From contig JACQDG010000224.1 of the NCBI GenBank assembly GCA_016201185.1, positions 1-37,355 of the forward strand: a DNA stretch of 37,355 nucleotides. Reading direction: 5' to 3'. Positions 1 to 7,758 of the stretch are shown one piece after another (position 1 is the first letter of the stretch; the number at the start of each line of letters is the position of its first letter). The translations under genes were made by a program, and so were the position numbers. The notes below the pieces were generated by a model that worked only from the letters and a program-made list of their open reading frames with translations, did no database searches and had not been told where the DNA came from. The stretch is from Acidobacteriota bacterium (lineage in GTDB: Bacteria > Acidobacteriota > Terriglobia > Bryobacterales > JACQDG01).

Positions 1-2
1 CG

Positions 3-125
3 GGGCAGATCGTGCTTTCCAGTGTGGGCTTCGTCAAGGCTGACCTGGAAGAGGCGGCGCGTTGGCTGGGCGTTGCGAACCTGTTCCACCGCGACGAAAA
101 GATCGAAGCTTTTCGCGCCGGTTGA
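3..125 (+). CDS. 3' end of an unidentified gene (partial)
   Basis: An open frame enters from the left edge and stops at TGA 123-125, giving a 40-residue C-terminus that begins GQIVLSSVGFVKADLEEAAR and ends with EAFRAG. The composition (a hydrophobic strand, then an amphipathic helix with DLEEAARWL) looks like real protein. The next gene begins 38 bases downstream in the same direction with its own ribosome binding site, which supports this as the end of a real upstream gene. I do not recognise the family from so short a tail and assign no function. Confidence 0.5.
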   Translation, partial: GQIVLSSVGFVKADLEEAARWLGVANLFHRDEKIEAFRAG

Positions 126-163
126 GGGTCCAAGAACTAAACTCCGGTCGGAGTTTTGATTCC

Positions 164-334
164 ATGCCAAAGAAGCCGGCGCGGCGGCGGAACGTGTTCC
201 GGGCGGCGAAGGAAGTCCGGAAGCTGGCGCGGGAGCGAATCGGCCCGGTGCCGGCGGGCCGAACGATCCAGCCCAAGAGCCGCAAGCCCACGAAGCATCC
301 CAAGAAAGAAAAAGAAAGCTGGCTGGAAAACTAG
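164..334 (+). CDS. Small, very basic hypothetical protein (56 aa)
   Basis: The protein is 56 residues long, starts MPKKPARRRNVFRAAKEVRK and is rich in Lys and Arg throughout, with no hydrophobic segment. The start is ATG 164, preceded by GGAG at 150-153 with 10-base spacing. The frame continues upstream from a TTG, but that part overlaps the previous gene. It ends 16 bases before the thymidine kinase start, so the two are probably cotranscribed. Such composition suits a nucleic-acid or ribosome-associated protein, but nothing in the sequence fixes a function. An extension of the kinase frame back into this region is the less likely reading. Confidence 0.6.
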   Translation: MPKKPARRRNVFRAAKEVRKLARERIGPVPAGRTIQPKSRKPTKHPKKEKESWLEN

Positions 335-350
335 CGGGGACGAGGGGCGC

Positions 351-962
351 ATGAACATCGTGCAAGGACATACCGGCTGGCTGGAAGTGATCTGCGGGCC
401 GATGTTCTCCGGCAAGAGCGAGGAGCTGATGCGGCGGATGCGAAGAAGCGAGATTGCCCGGCGGCGGGTGCAGATGTTCCAGCCGGCGGTCGACCTGCGG
501 CGTTCCTCCGAGGAGGGCGTCTCCCAGGGCGGCCTGCGCACCCCGCCGCTGCTCGTCTCCTCGGCCAAGGAGATCCTGGATTTCCTGGAAGTGCGGACGG
601 AAGTGGTAGGCATTGACGATGCGCATTTCCTGGGTCCGGACCTGGTGGAGATCGCCAACCACCTGGCCGACATGGGCAAGCAAGTGATCGTGGCAGGGCT
701 TGACACCGATTACATGGGCCGGCCTTTCGAGCCGATCCCGGCGCTGCTGGCGCTGGCCGAAGAGATCACCAAGACGCTGGCCATCTGTGTGCAGTGCGGC
801 GGGCCGGCCAAGTATACCCAGCGGCTGGTGGAATCGACGGAACGGATTGTGATCGGAGCGGCCGGGCTGTATGAGGCCCGCTGCCGCCGTTGCTTCGAGC
901 CCGGTGTACCCCGCCAGCAGCAACTGGATTTTGTGAAGCCGAAGCCGGGAAAGGTGCAGTGA
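351..962 (+). CDS. tdk: Thymidine kinase (TK1 family), divergent active site
   Basis: This 203-residue protein matches the family's usual length of about 200 and should phosphorylate thymidine with ATP in the salvage pathway. The P-loop is GPMFSGKS (16-23). The lasso segment is GLDTDYMGRPFEP (116-128). Two zinc-binding CxxC pairs are C146/C149 and C178/C181. ATG 351 is chosen because AGGGG and GGGGA lie just upstream and the P-loop then sits at the usual depth; the open frame reaches further back but overlaps the small basic gene. The usual DEAQF motif reads DDAHF (89-93), so the catalytic Glu position is Asp90. The DDRYS...VSH segment reads DLRRS...VSQ. These changes suggest altered activity or specificity, but the fold assignment is firm. 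Confidence 0.88.
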   Translation: MNIVQGHTGWLEVICGPMFSGKSEELMRRMRRSEIARRRVQMFQPAVDLRRSSEEGVSQGGLRTPPLLVSSAKEILDFLEVRTEVVGIDDAHFLGPDLVEIANHLADMGKQVIVAGLDTDYMGRPFEPIPALLALAEEITKTLAICVQCGGPAKYTQRLVESTERIVIGAAGLYEARCRRCFEPGVPRQQQLDFVKPKPGKVQ

Positions 963-990
963 TGGCGCCCTTCCTGTCGGCCGGTCCCCT

Positions 991-1923
991 GTGAACGAAC
1001 AACCAACTTCCCCTGAAGAATCCGGAGAGGACAGGAACCCTGTCCCCCGCTGGCTGTCTTCATTCTTGCCTGCCTCGCCCGCCCGGTTCTTCCGCTCCCT
1101 GATCCGGCTTGTCGTTTTTTTTCTTTTTACATGGATCGCGTGGTGGCTCGTCGCCAAGATGATTACACCGCTGGTGGACATGCTGGTGGCCAGCGCCTTG
1201 TCGCTGGCTGTGGCTGTAGTCTCGATCACCGCGGTCATGATGCGCATCTACGAGCTCCAGCCTTTTTATGTGGTGGGATTCTTTTGGAATCGCGTGGCCC
1301 TGGCGCATCTGAAAATGGGGCTGGCGCTGGGGGCCGGCTCTTCCTTGTTGATAGTGCTGATCCAATGGGCCGGCGGGTGGGTCCGCTTGGAGCGCATCGG
1401 GCCGATTCCCAACGCCTGGGCGACCTTCCTTTTCGGCTTCTTCATCCTGGCGGTGGGGGCCACGGGAGAAGAGCTGCTCTTTCGAGGGTATGGTTTTCAA
1501 CACTTGATCTGCGCCTTTGGCCCCTGGTTTTCCATCCTGTTTACCTCCGGGCTGTTTGCCCTCGCGCACACGGCCAATCCTTCTTTTTCGCGCTTAAGCC
1601 TGATCAATACGGGCCTGTTCGGCCTGGTATTTGGTTATGCCTACTGGCGCACGCGGGATTTGTGGCTGCCACTCGGCATGCACTTTGCCTGGAATTTCTC
1701 TCTGACCACTATCGGCGCAACCGTCAGCGGGCTTAAAATTAAATTGACGGCAGTTTCCGTAGTTTCGGCCGGCTCGCGGCTGTGGAGCGGCGGTGATTAC
1801 GGGCCGGAGGCCAGCCTGGTGACCAGTTTTGTTCTGCTGGCGACGATGGGGCTTCTCTGGAAGCGACCCCCGGCCCGGCAGCAGCAGGGGATTGTCGCCG
1901 CCCAGTATGGAGGCCGGACATGA
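991..1923 (+). CDS. CPBP family intramembrane metalloprotease
   Basis: The product is a polytopic membrane protein of 310 residues with the three CPBP (CAAX protease/Abi) motifs: EExxxR at 160-165 (GEELLFRG), FxxxH at 189-193 (FALAH) and HxxxN at 231-235 (HFAWN). Hydrophobic segments at about 37-55, 64-83, 110-125, 143-157 and 203-215 flank them. Family members cleave peptide bonds within or near the membrane, for example after prenyl-like or bacteriocin-type substrates; the substrate here is unknown. The start is GTG 991, because the frame is closed shortly upstream. The stop overlaps the ATG of the next gene (ATGA), suggesting translational coupling. Confidence 0.88.
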   Translation: MNEQPTSPEESGEDRNPVPRWLSSFLPASPARFFRSLIRLVVFFLFTWIAWWLVAKMITPLVDMLVASALSLAVAVVSITAVMMRIYELQPFYVVGFFWNRVALAHLKMGLALGAGSSLLIVLIQWAGGWVRLERIGPIPNAWATFLFGFFILAVGATGEELLFRGYGFQHLICAFGPWFSILFTSGLFALAHTANPSFSRLSLINTGLFGLVFGYAYWRTRDLWLPLGMHFAWNFSLTTIGATVSGLKIKLTAVSVVSAGSRLWSGGDYGPEASLVTSFVLLATMGLLWKRPPARQQQGIVAAQYGGRT

Positions 1924-2699
1924 GACGATCAGGAGCGTGGGTGCTCAGCGCCGGCTGGAGCTTGCTGGCTTGCGCTTCGCCTTCGCTGGCTGGCGAGAAG
2001 CTGACTTTTGCGGAGCGTACCGAGATTGTGCTGGGCCTGATGGCGGAATACGCCACGGTGAAAGTGGCCCTGCCGCGCTCGAAGAAGGCGCTGGAAGTCA
2101 CGGCCGCGGGCAAGCACGACAAGGAGAAGTGGGCCGAAGCGATGCAGCAGAACGGCCCGGCCGGCCGCGTCGGCGACCTGGTGCAGATTACCAAAGTGGG
2201 GATCGAAGGCGACCGGCTGCTGTTCGAGATCAACTACGGCATGAAAGGCCGGCGGCGATGGTGGCATAACGTGGAGGTGGGCACCAGCACCAGCGGCCGG
2301 ATGGCGCCCATCGCCCAGGATCAGAACAGCAACGCTCCGAGCGGCACCATGCTGGCATTGGTGTTCGACAAGCAGCTCCCGCCCCTCAAGGCCGCCGAGA
2401 TCAAGAAAATGCTCCAGCCCATTCTGGATTTCGAGAAGCACTCCGCCACGGAACTTTACACCGATACGCTGCCGAAAGAGTTTCAGGAGGCCATCAAGGC
2501 CAAGAAGGTTTTGGTCGGCATGGACCGGGAGATGGTCCTGCTGGCCAAGGGCCGCCCGGAAAACAAGCTGCGGGAGACCAAGGACGGCGTGGAGACGGAA
2601 GACTGGATTTTCGGCAAGCCCCCGGGCACTATCACCTTCGTGACCTTCGAGGGCGATAAGGTGATCCGAGTGAAGGATATGTACGCAGGAGCGCAATAG
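1920..2699 (+). CDS. Exported hypothetical protein
   Basis: This 259-residue protein begins with a classic signal peptide: MRR, a hydrophobic core to about residue 20, and a likely cleavage near ASPSLAGEK. The mature part is soluble, rich in Lys and Glu, and has no motif I recognise. A segment around residues 100-125 (GMKGRRRWWHNVEVGTSTSG) has a beta-rich look. The start overlaps the stop of the CPBP protease gene by four bases, so the two are likely coexpressed, and the protein may be handled or sensed in the envelope alongside it. Function unknown. The gap gene follows after 44 bases with its own strong ribosome binding site. Confidence 0.75.
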   Translation: MRRSGAWVLSAGWSLLACASPSLAGEKLTFAERTEIVLGLMAEYATVKVALPRSKKALEVTAAGKHDKEKWAEAMQQNGPAGRVGDLVQITKVGIEGDRLLFEINYGMKGRRRWWHNVEVGTSTSGRMAPIAQDQNSNAPSGTMLALVFDKQLPPLKAAEIKKMLQPILDFEKHSATELYTDTLPKEFQEAIKAKKVLVGMDREMVLLAKGRPENKLRETKDGVETEDWIFGKPPGTITFVTFEGDKVIRVKDMYAGAQ

Positions 2700-2743
2700 G
2701 CCTCGGCTCCTGGCTTCCAACTTCTCAATCTAATGGAGGAACG

Positions 2744-3754
2744 ATGGCAGCAGTAAAGGTAGGCATCAACGGTTTCGGCCGGATCGGGCGCAATATTTAC
2801 CGGGCCGCGATCGACGCGGACGACGTCAACATCGTGGCCGTCAATGATATTACTGATACTAAGACCCTGGCCCATTTGCTCAAGTACGACTCGGTGCTGG
2901 GCAGCCTGTCGGCGCAAGTCAAGGCGACCGACAACTGCATCCACGTGGACGGCAATTATTTCCAGGTTACGGCGCAGAAGGACCCTGCGCAGATCGACTG
3001 GACCTCGCTGGAGGCCCAGATCGTGGTCGAGTCCACCGGCCGGTTCACCAAGGCCGAGGAGGCACGCAAGCACCTGCGCGGGTCGGTGAAGAAGGTGATC
3101 ATCTCGGCGCCGGCCACCGGGGAGGACCTGACCATAGTGCTGGGGGTCAACGACGACCGCTACGAGCCCGCCAGGCACTCTATTCTGTCTAACGCTTCCT
3201 GCACCACCAACTGCCTGGCGCCGGTGGCCAAAGTGCTGAACGACAGCTTCGGCATCACCAAGGGTGCCATGACCACCATTCACAGCTACACTAACGACCA
3301 GGTCATCCTCGACTTTCCGCATAAAGACCTGCGGCGGGCCCGGGCCGCGGCGCTGAATATGATCCCCACCAAGACCGGGGCGGCCAGCGCCATCGGCCTG
3401 GTGATTCCGGAACTCAAGGGCAAGCTGGACGGCTACGCCATGCGCGTGCCGACTCCCAACGTTTCCGTGGTGGACCTAGTGGCAGTGTTGAGCCGGGACG
3501 TCACGGCCGAGGAGATCAACGCCAAGCTGCGCGCTGCCGCCGAAGGGCCCCTGAAGGGCATTCTGGGGTACACCGAGGACCCCGTCGTTTCAAGCGACTT
3601 CATGCACGATCCGCGCAGCTCGATTGTGGATGCCACCATGACCCGCGTACTTGGCGGCAACCTGGTGAAGGTGCTGGCCTGGTACGACAACGAGTGGGGC
3701 TTTTCCTGCCGGGTCGTCGACCTGATTCGCTTGCTCGAGAAGCGGGGGCTGTGA
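2744..3754 (+). CDS. gap: Type I glyceraldehyde-3-phosphate dehydrogenase
   Basis: The 336-residue enzyme oxidises and phosphorylates glyceraldehyde 3-phosphate to 1,3-bisphosphoglycerate in cytosolic glycolysis. The Rossmann motif is GINGFGRIGRN (8-18). The strand VAVND ends in Asp35, which favours NAD. The catalytic loop is SNASCTTNC with nucleophile Cys153, and His180 in TTIHSYT is the base partner. The family signature continues with RRARAAALNMIPT and NEWGFSCRVVDL. The start ATG 2744 has a strong GGAGG eight bases upstream. The stop TGA shares one base with the pgk start (TGATG), the usual arrangement for coordinated production of the next glycolytic enzyme. Confidence 0.97.
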   Translation: MAAVKVGINGFGRIGRNIYRAAIDADDVNIVAVNDITDTKTLAHLLKYDSVLGSLSAQVKATDNCIHVDGNYFQVTAQKDPAQIDWTSLEAQIVVESTGRFTKAEEARKHLRGSVKKVIISAPATGEDLTIVLGVNDDRYEPARHSILSNASCTTNCLAPVAKVLNDSFGITKGAMTTIHSYTNDQVILDFPHKDLRRARAAALNMIPTKTGAASAIGLVIPELKGKLDGYAMRVPTPNVSVVDLVAVLSRDVTAEEINAKLRAAAEGPLKGILGYTEDPVVSSDFMHDPRSSIVDATMTRVLGGNLVKVLAWYDNEWGFSCRVVDLIRLLEKRGL

Positions 3755-4923
3755 TGCCCCTTTCCCTTCGCGAGCTGGATCTCCGCGGCAAGCGTACCTT
3801 CATGCGGGTGGACTTCAATGTTCCGCTCGATCCCACGGGAAGCCAAATCACCAGCGACACGCGGATCAAGGCCTCTCTGCCCAGCATTCGGTATGCCCTG
3901 GAGAATGGAGCGGCGCTGACCCTGGCCTCTCACCTGGGCCGTCCCAAGGGCAAACCTAATCCAGTGATGAGCCTGAAGCCGGTGGCGGCGCGGCTTTCCG
4001 AACTGCTCGGCCGGCCCGTGACGATGGCGCCGGATTGTGTCGGTCCGGCGGTGCCGCCGGCGGCTCCGGGCGAGGTGGTCCTGCTCGAAAACCTTCGCTT
4101 CCACGCCGGGGAAGAAAGGAACGACGGGGAGTTTTCCCGGCAGCTCGCTTCCCTGTGCGACGTCTATGTCAACGATGCTTTCGGCTCGGCCCATCGGGCG
4201 CATGCCTCCACAGTGGGCATGGTGGAGTTCGTGCCCGTGGCCGCTGCCGGATTCCTGATGGAACAGGAGCTGAAGTATCTTTCCATGGCGGTCAGCTATC
4301 CTGTGCGGCCCTATGTCGGCATCCTGGGTGGCGCCAAAGTTTCCGACAAGATCGAGGTGATTACCAACCTGTTGAAGATTGTGGATCGTCTTTTGATCGG
4401 CGGCGCTATGGCTTACACGTTTCTGAAGTCTCTGGGATTCGGTGTCGGCCGGTCGCTGGTCGAGGATGACAAGCTAGGCTTGGCCAAACAGTTGCTCAAA
4501 GGGGCCTCCGACAAGCTACGGCTGCCACACGATCACGTGGTGGCCGCCGAATTGAAGGCCGACGCGGAGTGGGAGGTTGTGGATGGGGTCAATACTCCGA
4601 TCCCGAACGGCTGGATGGGCGTGGATATCGGCCCGCAGACCGTGGCTGCTTACGCTGAGGAAATCTCCAGCGCGAAAATGATTGTCTGGAACGGACCGAT
4701 GGGCGTCTTCGAGATCCCGCCATTTGCCAGGGGTACCATCGAGCTGGCCCAGGCTGTGGCCGCTTCCGGGGCTACGAGCATCGTCGGCGGCGGTGATTCG
4801 GAAAAAGCCATCAAGACGGCCGGTGTGGCCGACAAGATTACCCACATTTCCACCGGCGGAGGCGCCTCGCTGGAGTATCTCTCCGGCCGCACCCTACCAG
4901 GCGTGGCGGCGCTGGAAAAATAG
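3754..4923 (+). CDS. pgk: Phosphoglycerate kinase
   Basis: The 389-residue enzyme transfers phosphate from 1,3-bisphosphoglycerate to ADP. Substrate-site motifs are MRVDFNVPLD (17-26), SHLGRPKG and LENLRFHAGEE. The nucleotide side has GILGGAKVSDK, WNGPMGVFE and GGGDSEKAI, followed by HISTGGGASLEYL near the end. The length agrees with bacterial enzymes of about 390-400. ATG 3754 overlaps the gap stop by one base; the frame runs a little further upstream inside gap, but that would add unrelated residues before the conserved LSLRELDLRGK start. No convincing terminator is visible between pgk and the toxin-antitoxin genes downstream. Confidence 0.97.
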   Translation: MPLSLRELDLRGKRTFMRVDFNVPLDPTGSQITSDTRIKASLPSIRYALENGAALTLASHLGRPKGKPNPVMSLKPVAARLSELLGRPVTMAPDCVGPAVPPAAPGEVVLLENLRFHAGEERNDGEFSRQLASLCDVYVNDAFGSAHRAHASTVGMVEFVPVAAAGFLMEQELKYLSMAVSYPVRPYVGILGGAKVSDKIEVITNLLKIVDRLLIGGAMAYTFLKSLGFGVGRSLVEDDKLGLAKQLLKGASDKLRLPHDHVVAAELKADAEWEVVDGVNTPIPNGWMGVDIGPQTVAAYAEEISSAKMIVWNGPMGVFEIPPFARGTIELAQAVAASGATSIVGGGDSEKAIKTAGVADKITHISTGGGASLEYLSGRTLPGVAALEK

Positions 4924-4939
4924 ACTCTTGCAGCGCGTT

Positions 4940-4961
4940 CTGATCCCACACTGATCCCACA
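4940..4961 (+). repeat. Tandem 11-bp duplication in front of the toxin-antitoxin genes
   Basis: The unit CTGATCCCACA occurs twice without a break, at 4940-4950 and 4951-4961. It sits between the pgk stop and the antitoxin promoter region. It may be a plain slippage duplication or a pair of protein-binding sites on one helical face, since 11 bases is close to one turn. Confidence 0.7.
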
Positions 4962-4984
4962 GAGAGTGTCTTTGTGCTATCATT

Positions 4985-5002
4985 ATGCTAACATGTTGGC
5001 AT
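4985..5002. promoter_or_regulatory. Palindromic operator overlapping the antitoxin start codon
   Basis: The 18 bases ATGCTAACATGTTGGCAT form an inverted repeat around ACATGT with a single mismatched pair. The right arm ends in the antitoxin ATG (5001-5003). A -10-like CATTAT or TATCAT lies at 4979-4986, only about 15 bases before the ATG. No Shine-Dalgarno sequence is present, so the message may be leaderless. Ribbon-helix-helix antitoxins of the FitA/VapB type bind such palindromes and repress their own operon; that role is inferred here. Confidence 0.55.
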
Positions 5003-5237
5003 GCCTGAAGTGTTAGTCAGGGACTTGGACCCTTTGGTCATCCGGCGGCTGAAGACGCTGGCGCGAGAGCACCAGCGTTCACTGCAGGCCGAGCTGAAAA
5101 CCGTTCTGGAACGTGAGGCCGAGTCTGCGGTCTCGATGGCGGAGTTTCGTAAGGAAGCGGCCCGCCTCCGTCGGCGGCTGGCCGGCCGCAGGCACACCGA
5201 CAGCGCCACATTGCAGGCGGCCGGCCGCCGGCGATGA
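5001..5237 (+). CDS. FitA/VapB-like ribbon-helix-helix antitoxin
   Basis: The 78-residue protein starts with a beta strand and two helices typical of FitA-type ribbon-helix-helix proteins (EVLVRDLDPLVIRRLKTLAR, then HQRSLQAELKTVLERE). A basic Arg-rich C-terminal tail would reach into the toxin active site. It should neutralise the PIN-domain toxin encoded directly downstream and repress the operon as a toxin-antitoxin complex. ATG 5001 lies inside a palindrome. The stop overlaps the toxin ATG by four bases (ATGA), the standard coupling that makes antitoxin first. Confidence 0.85.
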   Translation: MPEVLVRDLDPLVIRRLKTLAREHQRSLQAELKTVLEREAESAVSMAEFRKEAARLRRRLAGRRHTDSATLQAAGRRR

Positions 5238-5656
5238 CGCGGTACGTCGTCGATGCAAGCGTCGTCGTGAAGTGGTTCGTGCCGGAGATCCATTCGGAAG
5301 CAGCCCTTCAATTCACAGTGTCCGAGTGCGAATTACTGGCTCCGGACTTCCTGCTGACGGAAGTGGGCAATATCCTTTGGAAGAAGATCCGCCGCGCCGA
5401 GCTTACAAGAAATGAAGGACGAGAAGTATTGCGGGTCCTTCGTCGTGCTCCGCTACAGATTCACCCCTCCGAACTCCTGCTCCAGCCGGCGTTTGAAATC
5501 GCGTGCAGCACTGGCCGCAGCGTTTACGACAGCCTTTACCTTGGGCTCGCTGTCCTCAGGCGCTGCCGGGCAGTGACAGCCGACCGGCGACTCTACAACG
5601 CTCTTCAAGGCAGCCCTTTCACCGCCAACGTTCACTGGATTCAAGAGGGGCCGTAA
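5234..5656 (+). CDS. vapC: VapC-type PIN-domain ribonuclease toxin
   Basis: The 140-residue protein has the full PIN-domain acidic set: Asp7 in VVDASVVVKW, Glu43 in LTEVGNILWK, Asp99 in SVYDSLYLGLA and Asp117 in AVTADRRL. These would bind the magnesium or manganese used to cut RNA. VapC toxins usually cleave tRNA or rRNA loops; the target here is unknown. With an intact active site and a complete partner gene overlapping by four bases, the module looks functional. It may serve in stress response or region stability. The gene ends 20 bases from the convergent glycosyltransferase. Confidence 0.9.
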   Translation: MTRYVVDASVVVKWFVPEIHSEAALQFTVSECELLAPDFLLTEVGNILWKKIRRAELTRNEGREVLRVLRRAPLQIHPSELLLQPAFEIACSTGRSVYDSLYLGLAVLRRCRAVTADRRLYNALQGSPFTANVHWIQEGP

Positions 5657-5676
5657 AGGAGTGAACCGGCCCTCCG

Positions 5677-6384
5677 CTACTTCCTTCGCAGGGGCTTGAA
5701 GCGGTACTTCAGGATGCACCACAGCGCCCGGAAACCGTCGCGGAGGCCAATCTTTTTGCCTTCCTCGTAGGTGCGGCCGTGGTAGGCGATGCCGACCTCG
5801 TAGATGCGGGCCCGGGAGCGAGCCAGCTTGCAGGTGATCTCAGGTTCGAAGCCGAAGCGATCTTCCTCGAGTACGATCGACTGGATCAGTTCCCGCCGGA
5901 AAACTTTGTAACAGGTTTCCATATCGGTTAGATTCAGGTCGGTGGCCATATTGGACAGCAGGGTCAGCAGCTTGTTGCCCAGTGAGTGCCAGAAATACAG
6001 CACCCGGTGTTCCTGGGTGCCGACGAAGCGGGAGCCGTAAACGGCGTCGGCCTGGCCGCGCTCGAGCGGCTCGATCAGTTTGTAGAAATCTTCCGGGTCG
6101 TATTCCAGGTCGGCGTCCTGCACGATAACGTAATCGCCCCGGGCCTGTGCGAAGCCCGTCCGCAGAGCCTTGCCCTTTCCCATGTTGTGCCGCTGGAGGA
6201 TGACCTTCACGCTGGAGTTTTGCCGCTCGATCTCGGCGAGGCGCTCCCGGGTGCCGTCCGTCGAGCCGTCATCAACGACAATGATCTCCTTGGAAATGTC
6301 GACTCGCTCGACGCGGTTGATAATCTCGGCGATCGTTTCGCGCTCGTTGTAGACCGGGATCACTACCGAGAGCTTGAGGTTCAT
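5677..6384 (-). CDS. Family 2 glycosyltransferase, DPM1-like
   Basis: The 235-residue GT-A enzyme resembles dolichol/polyprenyl-phosphate mannose synthases. It opens with LSVVIPVYNERETI, has the nucleotide-sugar motif VVDDGSTDGT (37-46) and the metal-binding DAD at 90-92 (IVQDADLEYDPED), then YGSRF and the C-terminal TYEEGKKIGLRDG that is typical of the family. There are no membrane segments, so it should act at the cytosolic membrane face, charging a polyprenyl phosphate with a hexose for envelope glycans. It is the last gene of the minus-strand run that starts near 7896, nine bases after rdgB. Confidence 0.9.
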   Translation of the reverse strand: MNLKLSVVIPVYNERETIAEIINRVERVDISKEIIVVDDGSTDGTRERLAEIERQNSSVKVILQRHNMGKGKALRTGFAQARGDYVIVQDADLEYDPEDFYKLIEPLERGQADAVYGSRFVGTQEHRVLYFWHSLGNKLLTLLSNMATDLNLTDMETCYKVFRRELIQSIVLEEDRFGFEPEITCKLARSRARIYEVGIAYHGRTYEEGKKIGLRDGFRALWCILKYRFKPLRRK

Positions 6385-6393
6385 AGATCGAGC

Positions 6394-7017
6394 TCAGCCG
6401 CAAGGTGTCAGTATACCGCCCTGGATTTCACCGCCGTGCTTTCGGAGCCACTCGAGCATGGCGCGGAAGGCCTGACCCCGGTGACTATGGAGAAACTTTT
6501 CTTCCGGGTCGAGCTCGGCAAACGTGCGACCGAGCGGTGGAAAGTAAAACAGCGGGTCGTAGCCGAAGCCGCCCGCGCCCCGCGGAGCATCGATGATGTT
6601 GCCCTCGGCCTGGCCGCGGAAGGTGGCTAACAGGCGCCCGGGTAAAGCGAGAGCAACAACACAGACGAAGCGGGCGCGCGGGCAGGAAGGGAAGGCGCCC
6701 GAAACGCGGCGCAAGTTTTCAATCAGCAGAGCGCGGTTCTGCTCGTCGGTCGCGAGCGGGCCAGCGTAGCGCGCGGAGCGAATGCCGGGCTCGCCCCCTA
6801 GCGCGTCCACTTCCAGGCCGGAATCATCCGCAAACAGCAAAGCATTTACGTGGCGGGCGTAGCACAGCGCCTTTTGAATGGCGTTTTCTTCGAAGCTGCG
6901 GCCGGTCTCCGGGCAATCGAACGGCCCGGTCGCCGCGATCTGCAATTCGGGCGGCGCGGCCAGGCGGAATTCAGCCAGCTTGCCCGGATTAGCCGTGGTG
7001 CAACAGAGCGTAAGCAT
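6394..7017 (-). CDS. rdgB: XTP/dITP diphosphatase (RdgB/HAM1)
   Basis: The 207-residue enzyme hydrolyses dITP, XTP and related deaminated purine nucleotides to monophosphates, keeping them out of DNA and RNA. Family motifs are TTANPGKLAEF near the N-terminus, SFEENAIQKA, FADDSGLEVDAL (62-73), PGIRSARYAG, GGFGYDPLFYFP and, near the end, SHRGQAF. The last segment reads DPEEKFLHSHRG where many homologues have an Asn directly after the Lys, a mild deviation. The start overlaps the rph stop by one base, and rph-rdgB is a very common pair. Translational coupling is likely. Confidence 0.94.
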   Translation of the reverse strand: MLTLCCTTANPGKLAEFRLAAPPELQIAATGPFDCPETGRSFEENAIQKALCYARHVNALLFADDSGLEVDALGGEPGIRSARYAGPLATDEQNRALLIENLRRVSGAFPSCPRARFVCVVALALPGRLLATFRGQAEGNIIDAPRGAGGFGYDPLFYFPPLGRTFAELDPEEKFLHSHRGQAFRAMLEWLRKHGGEIQGGILTPCG

Positions 7018-7733
7018 TACCAGGAAGCGATGCGGCGCTGGGCGGCGATCAGTTCCTGGATGCCGGTGGCGGCCAGGGCCAGCATTTCCTGCAACTGCTG
7101 CTGATTGAACAGGGCATGCTCGGCCGTCGCCTGGACCTCGACGAAACGCCCGCCGCCGGTCATCACCACGTTCATATCGACCCCGGCCCGGGCGTCCTCT
7201 TCGTAGCAGAGATCCAGCATCGGCACTCCGTCCAGGATCCCCACGCTGATGGCGGCCAGGTAGTCAGTGAGAGGCATGCGGGAAATAAGCTTCCCCTTGA
7301 TCATTTGCTTCAGGGCAAGGGCCAGGGCCACAAAGGCGCCGGTGATGGAGGCCGTCCGGGTGCCGCCGTCGGCCTGTAGAACGTCGCAATCGATGGTCAA
7401 GGTTCGCTCCCCCAACACGGCGAGGTCGGTCACGGCGCGCAAGGAGCGGCCGATGAGCCGCTGGATCTCGTGGGTGCGGCCGGAGATTTTGCCGCGCACC
7501 GCTTCGCGCGGAGTGCGGGTGAGGGTGGAGCGTGGCAGCATGGAGTACTCTGCGGTCACCCACCCCTGGCCGCTGCCGCGCAGGAAAGCGGGCACGGCGT
7601 CTTCCACCGTGGCGGTCACGACGACTCTCGTGTTGCCCATCTCAATGAGAGCGGAGCCCTCGGCAGTAAGGAGGTACTGCGGCGTGATCCGCACGGGGCG
7701 GCATTGGGTCGGCAGCCGTTGATCGATTCGCAT
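7017..7733 (-). CDS. rph: Ribonuclease PH
   Basis: The 238-residue phosphorolytic 3'-5' exoribonuclease trims tRNA 3' ends using phosphate. The sequence runs from MRIDQRLPTQCRPVRI through GNTRVVVTATVED, AEYSMLPRSTLTR, the basic RGKISGRTHEIQRLIGRSLR and the catalytic-site strand TLTIDCDVLQADGGTRTASI, to LCYEEDARAGVDMNVV. Length equals that of typical bacterial RNase PH. ATG 7733 fits the conserved N-terminus exactly, although no strong Shine-Dalgarno precedes it. It is followed directly by rdgB with a one-base overlap. Confidence 0.96.
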   Translation of the reverse strand: MRIDQRLPTQCRPVRITPQYLLTAEGSALIEMGNTRVVVTATVEDAVPAFLRGSGQGWVTAEYSMLPRSTLTRTPREAVRGKISGRTHEIQRLIGRSLRAVTDLAVLGERTLTIDCDVLQADGGTRTASITGAFVALALALKQMIKGKLISRMPLTDYLAAISVGILDGVPMLDLCYEEDARAGVDMNVVMTGGGRFVEVQATAEHALFNQQQLQEMLALAATGIQELIAAQRRIASW

Positions 7734-7758
7734 GGGAGGCTAAACGCCGAAGGGAAGC

